From an archaeon (GTDB taxonomy: Archaea; Aenigmatarchaeota; Aenigmatarchaeia; PWEA01; JAGHBM01), in contig CP070662.1 in the NCBI GenBank assembly GCA_020355185.1, positions 176,183-215,143 on the forward strand: DNA of 38,961 nucleotides. Reading direction: 5' to 3'. Position 1 is the first letter of the stretch. Each line of letters starts with the position of its first letter. The notes beneath the pieces were generated by a model. The model saw nothing but the letters and a program-made list of their open reading frames with translations, was not told the origin of the DNA and made no database searches. A program made the position numbers and the translations under genes. Of the stretch, positions 1 to 7,986 are shown in pieces.

Positions 1-1414
1 ATACGGTACTGACGATTCCTGCGATATAGTGGGTGCCGAAAAAACATTTGAATACGTTTTAAGGGCGCAGGTAGCTTCTGTTGAGGTTTTATATGAAACG
101 GCTCCTGATATAGTTCCAAAGAATCACAGGGACGAGCTTGTGGAAAAGGCAGATTTGAAATACATAAATCCAGACAGAATAAGGGAAATTGAGGAAAAAA
201 CAAAACACGATGTAATAGCTATAAATACTGTCTGGGAAGAGCAGGTTAGTCCCGAGGCAGCAGCCCACATAAACAAGACGAGGACCAGCGCGGATTCAAC
301 CAGTACTGCATGGGCGCTGCAGGCAAAGGAGTATATTGAAGCTTATACGGATTCCCTGGAAAATCTCAGGGACATAATTTTGGAAAAGGCGACTCTGGAT
401 GAGTGGTTTAAAACGCCTCATATGGACAAGACTCACGGTTATGACGCCCTGCCCACCGTTGCGGGGAGACCTCTTGTCAATTACGCGGAAAGACTTCAGT
501 ATGACATAGACCTTCTTGAGTATTTTTATGAGACATCTTTGGTCGGAAAATGGGGCGATGCCACAGGATGTCATCATTCTGCCAAATCCTACGGTTTGGA
601 TGGAATTAAGCTTCAGGAGAATTACTGTAAAAAATTAGGCATAGGTCACATGATTGCACCTGCTCAGATTCCCGGAAGGGAGTTCAACACCCGCATCGTG
701 TTCGGTATTAATCTGTCCCAGGAAACCATAGCGGATTTGGCCCAGTATATACTAGACGGAAGAGACCAGGACTGCGGGATATTTAAAGTCCCCAAAAAGA
801 GAGAGGGGTCAACGGCAATGCCGCACAAAAACGAGATGGGGGGCAATCCAATAAAAGAAGAGCAGGCCGTATCTTCTTCCCATTCTTCCAAGGGGGATTT
901 GACGACTTCCGAAGCCTCAATCAGGATGAAACATGCAAGAGATTTGGTCGACTCGTCGTCTAACAGAATAACATTTGAGAAGCTCTTCAAGTTCTCCGAC
1001 CATACAGCAAGAAGGATGGCAGGAGCGGTTTATGAACTGATACTGATTCCAGAAAGGTGCGTAGAAAGAGTTAAGAGGACCTTTGGAATTACTACATCCC
1101 AGCAGGTAATGAACTACCTGACCGACCAGAGAAGAACTGATAAGCCTCTTACAAGAAAAAATGCCCACAGGCTTGCCGCCGAACTTGCAACTAAAGCTTA
1201 TAATGAAAAAATAGAATTCAAGGATGTATGTTTGCAAGACGAGAGAATCAATTCAAGATTCGATGAGAAAACGATAAAAGAAATAACAGACCCTTTCCAG
1301 TATATAGGAGAGAGCCAGAGTCAAATAGAGATGGTTTTCGACCTTTGTCACGGCAAAAAATCTGTACCCAGCAAAAACTATCTCAGGAATGCCGAGGCTA
1401 GGAAAGTAGCCTGA
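1..1414 (+). CDS. purB: Adenylosuccinate lyase (PurB-like), 5' end outside window
   Basis: Member of the fumarase/aspartase superfamily. Adenylosuccinate lyase makes AICAR from SAICAR and AMP from adenylosuccinate in the cytoplasm. The frame is open to the left edge (it reads YGTDDSCDIVGAEK), so the GTG at 29 is not the real start and some N-terminal residues are missing. Visible family features are KTHGYDALPTVAGRP, where TH matches the general-acid histidine region, and the signature loop GSTAMPHK followed by NEMGGNP. The canonical loop is GSSAMPHKxNP, so four residues seem to be inserted between MPHK and NP. KHARDLVDSSSNRI matches the ERDLSxSSxxRI helix. PurO at 8566-9366 is a second purine gene nearby. 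The superfamily is sure. Adenylosuccinate specificity is likely but not proven, because the active-site loops diverge. Confidence 0.8.
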   Translation, partial: YGTDDSCDIVGAEKTFEYVLRAQVASVEVLYETAPDIVPKNHRDELVEKADLKYINPDRIREIEEKTKHDVIAINTVWEEQVSPEAAAHINKTRTSADSTSTAWALQAKEYIEAYTDSLENLRDIILEKATLDEWFKTPHMDKTHGYDALPTVAGRPLVNYAERLQYDIDLLEYFYETSLVGKWGDATGCHHSAKSYGLDGIKLQENYCKKLGIGHMIAPAQIPGREFNTRIVFGINLSQETIADLAQYILDGRDQDCGIFKVPKKREGSTAMPHKNEMGGNPIKEEQAVSSSHSSKGDLTTSEASIRMKHARDLVDSSSNRITFEKLFKFSDHTARRMAGAVYELILIPERCVERVKRTFGITTSQQVMNYLTDQRRTDKPLTRKNAHRLAAELATKAYNEKIEFKDVCLQDERINSRFDEKTIKEITDPFQYIGESQSQIEMVFDLCHGKKSVPSKNYLRNAEARKVA

Positions 1415-1421
1415 TTCCCGG

Positions 1422-2021
1422 TCATAAACGCTTCCTGAGACGCTTCTTGAGCAGCCTTACCTGTTCTTCCCTGACTTCTTCCGGCATTATAAGGCCTTCG
1501 TTTGACTTCGGGAAGGACCCGACTATCGCATCCGGTGGCGTCAAATTAAAGCTGCCGAAATGTCTGAGATTGATGGTGCCGTATACCGGGAAGTTAAAGA
1601 CCCTGCCGAGTTTCTTTACCTCCAGTTTGGGCATGCCTTCATATTGCGGTATCAGGTCCCCGCTGGGGTGAACCGAAGGCCTCACCAGATAGTCTATCAG
1701 GGGCTGGCCTTCCCTCTCTTTCAGAACGTTCTCGGTTTTCTTGGCGGCCATGATTATGGCATCCGTTGCCCCCATTTTAAGGTTCCTGTACTCATCTCTT
1801 TCCTTTTTTGATAGGCATTCAAGGCCGTATTTCCCCTTTTCAATGCAGTGTTCGTAGGGAACTATCGCGGTTCTGAAAAGGTGCGGGCTAACTCTCTGGT
1901 TAAGATACAGACTGAAAAAATCACCGTCGTAAATCAGGTCTGTCTGGTCATCTCCTCTCAAAAGATTACAAATAGGACATTCTTCGTTAAAGTTCCTTAT
2001 TAAAGGTCTGATTCTTTTCAT
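1422..2021 (-). CDS. Uncharacterised protein with N-terminal CPxC motif
   Basis: About 199 aa, function not recognised. The N-terminus has ECPICNLLRGDD, a possible half zinc knuckle. The middle has VHPSGDLIPQYEG and the C-terminus is basic (RLLKKRLRKRL). Layout and length recall HIT/GalT-like proteins, but no HxHxH triad is visible, so I do not assign that family. The ATG at 2021 is chosen over the in-frame GTG at 2027 because GGAGGT sits 6 nt before it. The stop lies 8 nt from the convergent purB stop. The promoter side carries a TTTAAATAA box near 2058-2068 and a short inverted repeat, AATAAC/GTTATT. Confidence 0.7.
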   Translation of the reverse strand: MKRIRPLIRNFNEECPICNLLRGDDQTDLIYDGDFFSLYLNQRVSPHLFRTAIVPYEHCIEKGKYGLECLSKKERDEYRNLKMGATDAIIMAAKKTENVLKEREGQPLIDYLVRPSVHPSGDLIPQYEGMPKLEVKKLGRVFNFPVYGTINLRHFGSFNLTPPDAIVGSFPKSNEGLIMPEEVREEQVRLLKKRLRKRL

Positions 2022-2157
2022 GAACACACCTCCTGTTACAATATTGAATAACTTAGTTATTTAAATGTTACTATTTTATGGTAAATACTAAATTTCAGCG
2101 TTTGGCGGCCTTTTTTTATTTAAGGTAATCGATACTATACAATTTAAGGGTGTGCTG

Positions 2158-3402
2158 ATGAACCTCAGGAAGATTTTTGATTATTACTCCCAGGACGGGA
2201 TTCTTGAGAGGATTGTCCGGAGCGCTAGAGACCGCGAGGTTTCCTTCTCCAAGAGGGACGGCTCCCATCTTTCGCGGCCCAATACGCTTGTCTACCCCAG
2301 GGACGTCTTGGAAATGGTAAAGAAGGGGGCGGTGAGCTTCCACGGTTCGGTGGAGCGCTGGAGGAATCCCATGCAGCTGGGTACTAGGCTCAGCGAGAAG
2401 GAATTAAACGAACTGAGGAAAGGCTGGGACCTTATAATAGACATAGACTCCTCAATAGGCCTTGAGGCCTCAAAGCTTGCCGCCGTTCGCGTCCTTTCCT
2501 TCCTCAGGAAACACGGGATAAATAAACCGGGCCTGAAATTCTCCGGAAACAGGGGGTTCCACATAGGCATACCCTGGGAGGCTTTCCCCAGAAAGGTTGA
2601 TTATACAGCAACAAAGGACCAGTTTCCCCACCTACCGCAGGTTATAGCCACCTTCATCAGGGCCAAAATAAAGGACGACCTCATGCAGGACCTGATAAAA
2701 ATGAAGGGCTCCCTCAGAAGCCTGGTGGAGGATCTTGACCGCCACCTGGAGGAGCTGACTCCTTACATTTTCGTGGACATAGAAAAGGACTGGGGCTCCC
2801 GCCACCTCTTCAGGATGCCCTACACAGTGAACGAAAAAACCTTTTCCGAGAGGAAATGTCTGGTCACCCTTCCATTAAAAAACCCGGAGTCCTTCAAGCG
2901 TGACGATGCCTCTATAGAAAGAATAAAACCAAAACTCGATTTCTTCCGGGAAACGGAAAGGGGCGAGGCGACCAGCCTGGTGATAGATGCCATGGACTGG
3001 TACTCCGAGCGCAAGAAAGAGGAGAGAAAGAAGCCCAAGGGGAGGATAAGGAGGACCAGAAAAGTCCCCGAGGAACGCTTCCCGCCCTGCATAAAGCTTA
3101 TACTCAGGGGACTTTCCGACGGCAGGAAAAGGAGCGTCTTCATTCTGGCAAACTTTCTTGCCAGCTCCGGCTGGAGGAGGGAGGACGCAGAGAAAAGAAT
3201 TCTGGAATGGAACAGGAAGAACAGTCCGCCCCTGAAGGACAACTACATAAAGACCCAGCTCAAGTGGTTCGAGAGACAGAGGCGCAACCTCCTCCCGCCA
3301 AACTGCGACAACCAGCAGTTCTACAAGTCCTTCGGGGTGTGCAAGCCGGACAGCAAGTGCAAGAAGATAAAAAATCCGGTGGTTTATCCATTTAAGAAAT
3401 AG
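2158..3402 (+). CDS. priS: DNA primase, PriS catalytic domain fused to PriL-type Fe-S C-terminal domain
   Basis: Replicative primase, which synthesises primers for chromosome replication. Numbering from the ATG at 2158 (414 aa): catalytic DID at about 95-97, SGNRGFHI at 129-136 (nucleotide-binding R/H), and a third acidic residue near D207 followed by SRHLFRMPYTVNEKT. A basic linker (about 285-306) leads to a domain with four cysteines: PPCIKLIL (C311), LPPNC (C383), GVC (C395) and SKC (C401). That pattern matches the 4Fe-4S domain of the large subunit PriL. A one-chain PriS-PriL primase is established for Nanoarchaeum equitans. No zinc-knuckle cysteine cluster is seen in the PriS half. The ATG at 2158 is preferred to the GTG at 2152 because GGGTG lies upstream. 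The last codons (GTT TAT CCA TTT) are AT-richer than the rest and are repeated in diverged form at 4227-4251. Confidence 0.92.
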   Translation: MNLRKIFDYYSQDGILERIVRSARDREVSFSKRDGSHLSRPNTLVYPRDVLEMVKKGAVSFHGSVERWRNPMQLGTRLSEKELNELRKGWDLIIDIDSSIGLEASKLAAVRVLSFLRKHGINKPGLKFSGNRGFHIGIPWEAFPRKVDYTATKDQFPHLPQVIATFIRAKIKDDLMQDLIKMKGSLRSLVEDLDRHLEELTPYIFVDIEKDWGSRHLFRMPYTVNEKTFSERKCLVTLPLKNPESFKRDDASIERIKPKLDFFRETERGEATSLVIDAMDWYSERKKEERKKPKGRIRRTRKVPEERFPPCIKLILRGLSDGRKRSVFILANFLASSGWRREDAEKRILEWNRKNSPPLKDNYIKTQLKWFERQRRNLLPPNCDNQQFYKSFGVCKPDSKCKKIKNPVVYPFKK

Positions 3403-3406
3403 AATT
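3382..3406 (+). repeat. Copy A of duplicated primase 3' end
   Basis: In-gene copy encoding VYPFKK and the TAG stop plus AATT. It matches 4227-4251 at 21 of 25 positions. All four differences are third-codon-position changes (GTT/GTC, TAT/TAC, CCA/CCC, TTT/TTC). See copy B. Confidence 0.8.
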
Positions 3407-3425
3407 GTAGCAGCTCACATTCGTT

Positions 3426-4142
3426 TCATGATTTTTTAAGTATTAATTCAAATGCTTCTTTATGTTTTTCCAGGGAATCCCGTACTTTCAACTCATATTT
3501 TACATAATGGTTATTTACAAACACAATTTTACTAATACCTTTTACAACCTTTGTAATGAATTCTGATTTCTCTTTTCCTTTCAATCCACTTTGCTTATGT
3601 AATCCTAAATACTGATGATATACCAAATTACCGTCAAGGAATATTATTGGAGAATTTTCTAAACCCGTCTTACCAAAAGCGTTGCCTACACCAATATCTT
3701 TTTCATCACTAAATAATTTGCTTAATATTATGTTGTTGGGCGGTAGAGTTCTAGCCTGATTGCGAGTTAAATCAGGTACATCACTTAAATCGTATTTAAA
3801 GGATATATCCACTCCCCAAGCTTTTTCCCAATATCCTACATCTTGTATTCTTCTTTTTCTAATTAGTATGGTTGTTCCGTCATTACGATAAATAAGTTTA
3901 TCATTTTCGTCATGGAATCCTTCTCTAAAATACGGGTGACCCATATCCATAAATTCTAATCCTTGGTATACGTATTTTGTTTCAGGACAAGTAACAGTGG
4001 TCAAATCAGCGTCATAAATTCTAGCAAATCCCATAGTGCTCATTTCTCTAGTTAATCCCTTTTCTAAATCCAGAATATTTACATCTCTAGACAATTCTCT
4101 CGCTCTTTCCGCATGTTCAACAAATACTGCATTTTTATTCAT
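3426..4142 (-). CDS. AT-rich ORFan, convergent with primase
   Basis: About 238 aa, not recognised. It is soluble and mixed-charge with no membrane segment or obvious catalytic motif; I see no integrase R-HxxR-Y or DDE pattern. The ATG at 4142 is chosen over the GTG at 4151 because GGTGA stands 5 nt before it. Base composition is clearly more AT-rich than the primase or purB. The gene with its promoter lies exactly between the two copies of the primase tail (3382-3406 and 4227-4251), suggesting it arrived as a unit. A TATA-like box (minus-strand TTTATAAG, near 4180-4188) and a 25-bp palindrome precede it. The next ORFan (4251-5297) shares the promoter motif CTGAAAGGT. Confidence 0.65.
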   Translation of the reverse strand: MNKNAVFVEHAERARELSRDVNILDLEKGLTREMSTMGFARIYDADLTTVTCPETKYVYQGLEFMDMGHPYFREGFHDENDKLIYRNDGTTILIRKRRIQDVGYWEKAWGVDISFKYDLSDVPDLTRNQARTLPPNNIILSKLFSDEKDIGVGNAFGKTGLENSPIIFLDGNLVYHQYLGLHKQSGLKGKEKSEFITKVVKGISKIVFVNNHYVKYELKVRDSLEKHKEAFELILKKS

Positions 4143-4154
4143 TAAATTCACCGA

Positions 4155-4179
4155 ATTACTATTAATTAGTAATAGTAAT
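4155..4179. promoter_or_regulatory. 25-bp palindrome between TATA box and start of ORFan 3426-4142
   Basis: Perfect 10-bp arms, ATTACTATTA and TAATAGTAAT, separated by ATTAG. It lies just downstream of the minus-strand TATA-like box (about 4180-4188) and 13 bp before the ATG, a typical place for a repressor operator. Confidence 0.5.
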
Positions 4180-4226
4180 ACTTATAAACCTTTCAGGGAT
4201 GTCGTAAAATTTAAATAAAAACGTTT

Positions 4227-4251
4227 GTCTACCCCTTCAAGAAATAGAATT
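4227..4251 (+). repeat. Copy B: orphan remnant of a primase 3' end
   Basis: Encodes VYPFKK-stop in GC-richer codons. Upstream in-frame codons extend the resemblance: IKTFVYPFKK here against IKNPVVYPFKK in the primase. No primase sequence lies further upstream, so this is a detached tail. It ends at the stop codon of the minus-strand gene 4251-5297. This fits an ancestral primase end displaced by insertion of about 845 bp. Confidence 0.7.
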
Positions 4252-5297
4252 TAAGTGTAAGCCGCGGTTCCTCCATAGTCACCTTTGTTTATCTTTATGT
4301 TAACGTTTTTATTTTCTTTCTGGAAGTGCAGGAACAAAGGCAATAAATCATCCGCGTACACTATTCCCGAATTACTGCCTTTGGTTAATTTCACGAATGT
4401 ATTTTTCGTATACGGGTATATTTCTTTTTCGTTATTAATTTTGTCTATATCAGTCTCGAAATAAATCTCTTCAACTTTTATCTTATAATCATTAATAATT
4501 TTCTCCAAAAGAGCAAAAATATCATGTCTCTTTTCGCTGGCGTCAAAACAACTTTTTAATTCAAATATTTCGTCCTTCGCTTTTTCTAATACAAACTCTT
4601 TCTCACCACACGAAAACCTGCTTATCTGACCAACTTTACTGATTACTAAAAAACCAGAACTTACTCCAAAGCTTACATTCTTCACAGCTTGGTCTTTAAT
4701 GTCTTCATCTTTCGTGAATAACATTTTTTTATAATCACCCTCATTAAACACATGCTTTGGCTTAAGTTTATACTTGAAATCCTTGATGTTTTTGAAAGTT
4801 ATTGCCTCATCTAGGCTCACCTTCTTGTTTCTTTTGTACAAATCCTCTTTCATTAATTTTTTATAATCACTTCTCTCCATATAATCTTTATCAGGAAGCA
4901 ACTCAAGTTCCCTTTTGGCCTTTTTTTCATTAATCAAAAGGTCTTCATTAACGAAAAAATCGGAATTTCCTATAAGTCCAAAGATTAAGGAAACGCTAGG
5001 AATGACGTTCTTGTAGGACTTATGCTCTAAGATAAGGTTGGACTTGTAATTATCCTGAACATCAATGCCGTATATCTCAACTCTGTCAACGGTTTCGTCC
5101 GTAACTTTAAGAAAAGTGTTCACGGTATCGTTAATGAAGTTCTCCTTGCCGTCATTCATATCCGAAAAGCATTTATTATATACTCCGCAAGGCAAGGTAA
5201 GATATTTGTACTTGTCCCGGAATCCTTTACCTTCATATTTCAATACCAATACGCCATTTCCCACATTTACGGTGCTAATGAGGTTAGTCTTGAGCAT
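4251..5297 (-). CDS. AT-rich, lysine-rich ORFan
   Basis: 348 aa, not recognised. It is rich in Lys, Asn, Asp and Glu, with no membrane segment or known motif. The start ATG at 5297 has a strong GGTGAGG site. The C-terminus abuts the detached primase tail (copy B), so this gene was probably the original convergent neighbour of the primase. Upstream, CTGAAAGGTATTTAA resembles the promoter of the ORFan at 3426-4142. Low GC and lack of recognisable family suggest horizontally acquired accessory content. Confidence 0.65.
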   Translation of the reverse strand: MLKTNLISTVNVGNGVLVLKYEGKGFRDKYKYLTLPCGVYNKCFSDMNDGKENFINDTVNTFLKVTDETVDRVEIYGIDVQDNYKSNLILEHKSYKNVIPSVSLIFGLIGNSDFFVNEDLLINEKKAKRELELLPDKDYMERSDYKKLMKEDLYKRNKKVSLDEAITFKNIKDFKYKLKPKHVFNEGDYKKMLFTKDEDIKDQAVKNVSFGVSSGFLVISKVGQISRFSCGEKEFVLEKAKDEIFELKSCFDASEKRHDIFALLEKIINDYKIKVEEIYFETDIDKINNEKEIYPYTKNTFVKLTKGSNSGIVYADDLLPLFLHFQKENKNVNIKINKGDYGGTAAYT

Positions 5298-5439
5298 TTC
5301 CTCACCCTAATTTCAAATAATAAAATTTTAAAGGTTAAATACCTTTCAGAAGCAAATGTTTAAATATTATTGAAAAAATGACAAGCCCAAAGGTAATCAA
5401 ATAAAAAACAAAGAATCAAATAATCCCTGTCAGCAGGAA

Positions 5440-5610
5440 TTACCATTTCTTCCTTTTCTGGTAGCATTCCCTGCAGTAAACCGGCTTGCCCTGTGTGGGC
5501 TTGAAAGGAACTTCGCATTCCTTTCCGCATTCGGAACAAACAGCTTTATGCATTTCCCGCGGACCGAAGTTTTTCTTGAATCCGCCACGGCCTCTACTAA
5601 AATCTCCCAT
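5440..5610 (-). CDS. Small CxxC/CxxC zinc-ribbon protein
   Basis: 56 aa. Gly/Arg-rich N-terminus (GDFSRGRGGFKKNFGPREMHK), then VCSECGKECEVPF and KPVYCRECYQKRKKW, giving a C-x2-C-x(n)-C-x2-C zinc ribbon. Short proteins with the MHKAVC-CGKECEVPF-KPVYC-C pattern are widespread in archaea and candidate-phyla bacteria; their role is not established, and RNA or ribosome association is only a guess. An excellent AGGAGGTT site lies 6 nt before the ATG. The 142-bp gap on its downstream side (5298-5439) holds the promoter of the neighbouring ORFan and nothing else I can support. Confidence 0.85.
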   Translation of the reverse strand: MGDFSRGRGGFKKNFGPREMHKAVCSECGKECEVPFKPTQGKPVYCRECYQKRKKW

Positions 5611-5684
5611 TATCTAACCTCCTTTTAATGGTTTAATATAGAAGGCATACCTTTATAAATGCGACTATTTCTATAATAACTCTT

Positions 5685-5876
5685 TCAATCAAAAACGAAA
5701 AGCTCATCAATCTTGGCTTTAAGGGCGACAGCCACATCATGTGCCAGCTTAAGCGACGGGTTGTACTTCCCCTTCTCCAGGAATATTATGGTCTCCCTGC
5801 GAACGCCCACCCTGCGGGCCAGTTCCTCCTGAGTCAGGCCCCGCTTTGCGCGGTATTCCTTTATCCTTGTTTTCAT
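5685..5876 (-). CDS. XRE-family HTH transcriptional regulator
   Basis: 63 aa, a single helix-turn-helix domain ([38 protein letters not shown], read in parts as helices 2-4) of the short Xre/Cro type that pairs with small membrane proteins. Its start directly follows the stop of the membrane protein at 5877-6203, so the two are translationally coupled. Third gene of the operon 6635 to 5685. By analogy with similar pairs it probably represses its own operon through the tandem repeats at 6653-6684. Confidence 0.85.
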   Translation of the reverse strand: MKTRIKEYRAKRGLTQEELARRVGVRRETIIFLEKGKYNPSLKLAHDVAVALKAKIDELFVFD

Positions 5877-6203
5877 TTATCTCCCCGTCTTGTTGTAGTA
5901 AAACAGGGAAAGGATACATATTATCAGGCTCCCTCCGAATAGGAGTGCAAAAGCCGGCAGTAATATTCCCTGGTTCTGCGTCAGGTAGCCATACGTAATC
6001 GTCCCAGACCCGAAGAGCATGACGTACATAAAAGCATTCCTCGTTGCCCTGCCCAAATTAATCTCCATCCTTTCGTCGCTTATTTTGTATACTGAGAAGT
6101 AGGACAGGAATCCAAGAAAGCCCAAGAATCCCACTTTCCACTCCACAAAATACAACAAACTCAAAACGGAGAGGAAGCCCAGATACCAAAGTGCATTTTT
6201 CAT
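5877..6203 (-). CDS. Small membrane protein of XRE operon
   Basis: 108 aa with about four hydrophobic segments: residues 5-20, 24-40, 56-76 and 80-101. A polar loop holds KISDERMEINLGRATRNAF, resembling the conserved DER-x(n)-A segment of DUF2178/DUF3796-type proteins. Second gene of the operon, between the DUF2178-like gene and the regulator. It could be a sensor or partner of the regulator; function unknown. Confidence 0.7.
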   Translation of the reverse strand: MKNALWYLGFLSVLSLLYFVEWKVGFLGFLGFLSYFSVYKISDERMEINLGRATRNAFMYVMLFGSGTITYGYLTQNQGILLPAFALLFGGSLIICILSLFYYNKTGR

Positions 6204-6212
6204 TTACATCAC

Positions 6213-6635
6213 CTACCCCTCAATTCCCTTTCTTTTCAGGTAAAGGTACGATGCCACGAAAACAAAGCCCGATACAAGGACAACCAGCGCCGTGACCCGG
6301 CTACCCTCAAGCTCATACCCGAAAAGAATATCAATCACAAGCGGGCCGAATACCGCGCCCCAGATGGCGGCAATGAAGCCGTAATATCCCGCCTTCCAGC
6401 TAATCTTCCTCTCCATCTCATCCTTTACAGGGAGACCCTTTTTCAAGTTCCTTACCCGGTCCAGGATCATGTAAATCGCGAAAACAATTATTATCAGTAC
6501 TATTCCGGCCATTCCAATTTCTTCCGTTCCTATATTTCCCGCTCCTGCCAGATAGAAAAACATGGTCAAAACCACTGCAACCATAATCATAACTGCAACG
6601 GCAGTCAGCTCCCTGTCCCTATTTTTTCCCTCCAT
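6213..6635 (-). CDS. DUF2178-like membrane protein
   Basis: 140 aa with four membrane segments. The cytoplasmic segment VKDEMERKISWKAGYYGF matches the DUF2178 hallmark (KDER-x(n)-KAGYYAF). The ATG at 6635 has GGGAGGTG 5 nt upstream. First gene of the operon. The minus-strand TATA box (TTTATATAG, about 6692-6700) and tandem operator-like repeats lie just upstream. DUF2178 proteins commonly sit beside XRE regulators; their biochemical role is unknown. Confidence 0.75.
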   Translation of the reverse strand: MEGKNRDRELTAVAVMIMVAVVLTMFFYLAGAGNIGTEEIGMAGIVLIIIVFAIYMILDRVRNLKKGLPVKDEMERKISWKAGYYGFIAAIWGAVFGPLVIDILFGYELEGSRVTALVVLVSGFVFVASYLYLKRKGIEG

Positions 6636-6652
6636 AGAAACACCTCCCTTAT

Positions 6653-6684
6653 GTTAATTATTTCTAACGTTATATATTTCTAAC
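6653..6684. promoter_or_regulatory. Tandem 16-bp operator-like repeats of XRE operon
   Basis: Two abutting units, GTTAATTATTTCTAAC (6653-6668) and GTTATATATTTCTAAC (6669-6684), identical at 14 of 16 positions. Each has dyad ends GTTA/TAAC. They span the expected transcription start, about 25 bp from the TATA box at 6692-6700, so a bound regulator would block initiation. Confidence 0.65.
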
Positions 6685-6730
6685 ATTACTACTATATAAA
6701 ACTATCGCTCAAAAACCAAGAAAAACACTG

Positions 6731-7954
6731 CTATTGGTTGAACTGGGGGTTATCAAGCAGGAGTTCAAGTTCGCTGTGATAACCCGAGCCCGGCATACAG
6801 TCAAGGGGATACCCTTCCTCAAACCGGTAGGCGTAATCATGATGGTGGGGGTCGTCGCATTTGGCAGAGTCCTTCAATATACCCACGTAGTCCATGTCCA
6901 CATTTTCCGGGTTCTTCATGAAACCGGGTTCCCCCAAGTCAAAGTTCCAGTGGTTCATCATCACAAGGGTTTCCGCGTAATTGGAGCACGATTCCGGATG
7001 AGGCAGGCCGAAGGTATGACCAAGTTCGTGTACAAGGGTTCCCATGGCCTGGTTATATGTGCAAACCTCCCAGCCGTCGTAAATGTGGTTGGCCCATTTT
7101 TCCCTGCCCTCCGAATCCCTGTCCGGTTTGTCCGGGTAGGACAGGCATGAAGTGACGAGTTCGCCCACCAGCAGGTCTCCGTGCCCTCCGCATCCCCCTG
7201 CCCCAGCCCAGCCGCCGGCCCCCTCAACCAGGAGGACCTGTATGACGTTTTTGAACTTCTTGTCGCGACTTAATATGCCTCTCCTTTCCAGCTCTTCCCC
7301 TATCGTATTGGGTAGTGCGTTGTGGTCTATGTTGTCAAAGGAATGAGTCACGGGGTGCCAGTAGTGCATCATGGCCTCATCGCCTATCACCGTTATAACC
7401 GGTTTTATGTTCAGGGTCCTTCCGGTATGGTACTGGTAGAAATCTTTCACGCGGTCCATTAGCGCCTGAATCTCTTCCCTCTTCTCCTCCATCGCGGCCT
7501 CTCCCCGGACCCCCGTGAAAACGCTGCCATCGTGAGGTTCGTCCCTGGTCTCGTCGCGGCTGCCGTCCAGGTATTCTTCCAACATTACAATGTAAAATTC
7601 CCTTTGCTCATCGCTGAGCTGGTACCTTTCATCGTACAGAATTGTCTCCAGGATCTCTATCCTGTCTTCGATATATTCCTCCGAGCTGACCTTGCCCGGG
7701 GAAAAGAATATGGGCTGTATGTAGTAGGTGGTTTCTCCCGGTTCCGCAGGCTCTTCCTCTTCCCTCTCTTCTTCGCTGGCATTCCCGGACCGTTCCTGCC
7801 GAACTTCCTGCTCCCCGGGACCGGGCGTTTCAGCTATGGCCAGGCCCGGCTGACCTTCCTCTCCCTCCGGGACTGTCATGCCTTTTGTTTCAATCCGCTG
7901 CACGCAGCCGCTCAGGAAAATTACCAGGAAAAGAATTAGAATCAGCTTCTTCAT
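6731..7954 (-). CDS. Secreted lipoprotein zinc metallopeptidase (metzincin-like)
   Basis: 407 aa. N-terminal lipoprotein signal MKKLILILFLVIFLSGC, so the mature protein is anchored outside the membrane through Cys17. A low-complexity Glu/Pro linker (about 30-75) is followed by an acidic helical region and the catalytic part: HELGHTFGLPH (H309, H313, H319 as zinc ligands, E310 as catalytic base) and a Met-turn-like LVMMNHW about 14 residues later. Several cysteines (GGCGGHG, SCLSY, VCTYN, SCSNY, KCDD, DCMPG) may form disulfides. HExxHxxGxxH plus a Met is the metzincin layout. Substrate unknown. A second secreted peptidase lies at 19253-20146. Confidence 0.85.
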   Translation of the reverse strand: MKKLILILFLVIFLSGCVQRIETKGMTVPEGEEGQPGLAIAETPGPGEQEVRQERSGNASEEEREEEEPAEPGETTYYIQPIFFSPGKVSSEEYIEDRIEILETILYDERYQLSDEQREFYIVMLEEYLDGSRDETRDEPHDGSVFTGVRGEAAMEEKREEIQALMDRVKDFYQYHTGRTLNIKPVITVIGDEAMMHYWHPVTHSFDNIDHNALPNTIGEELERRGILSRDKKFKNVIQVLLVEGAGGWAGAGGCGGHGDLLVGELVTSCLSYPDKPDRDSEGREKWANHIYDGWEVCTYNQAMGTLVHELGHTFGLPHPESCSNYAETLVMMNHWNFDLGEPGFMKNPENVDMDYVGILKDSAKCDDPHHHDYAYRFEEGYPLDCMPGSGYHSELELLLDNPQFNQ

Positions 7955-7986
7955 GATTAGAATTTGTCGGGAGGGTATTTATTTCT

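Noticed and set aside
1422-2021. HIT/GalT-family hydrolase
   Set aside because: The CPIC start and size suggest it, but no HxHxH catalytic triad is visible.
3426-5297. Integrase or transposase within the AT-rich island
   Set aside because: Neither protein shows tyrosine- or serine-recombinase or DDE motifs.
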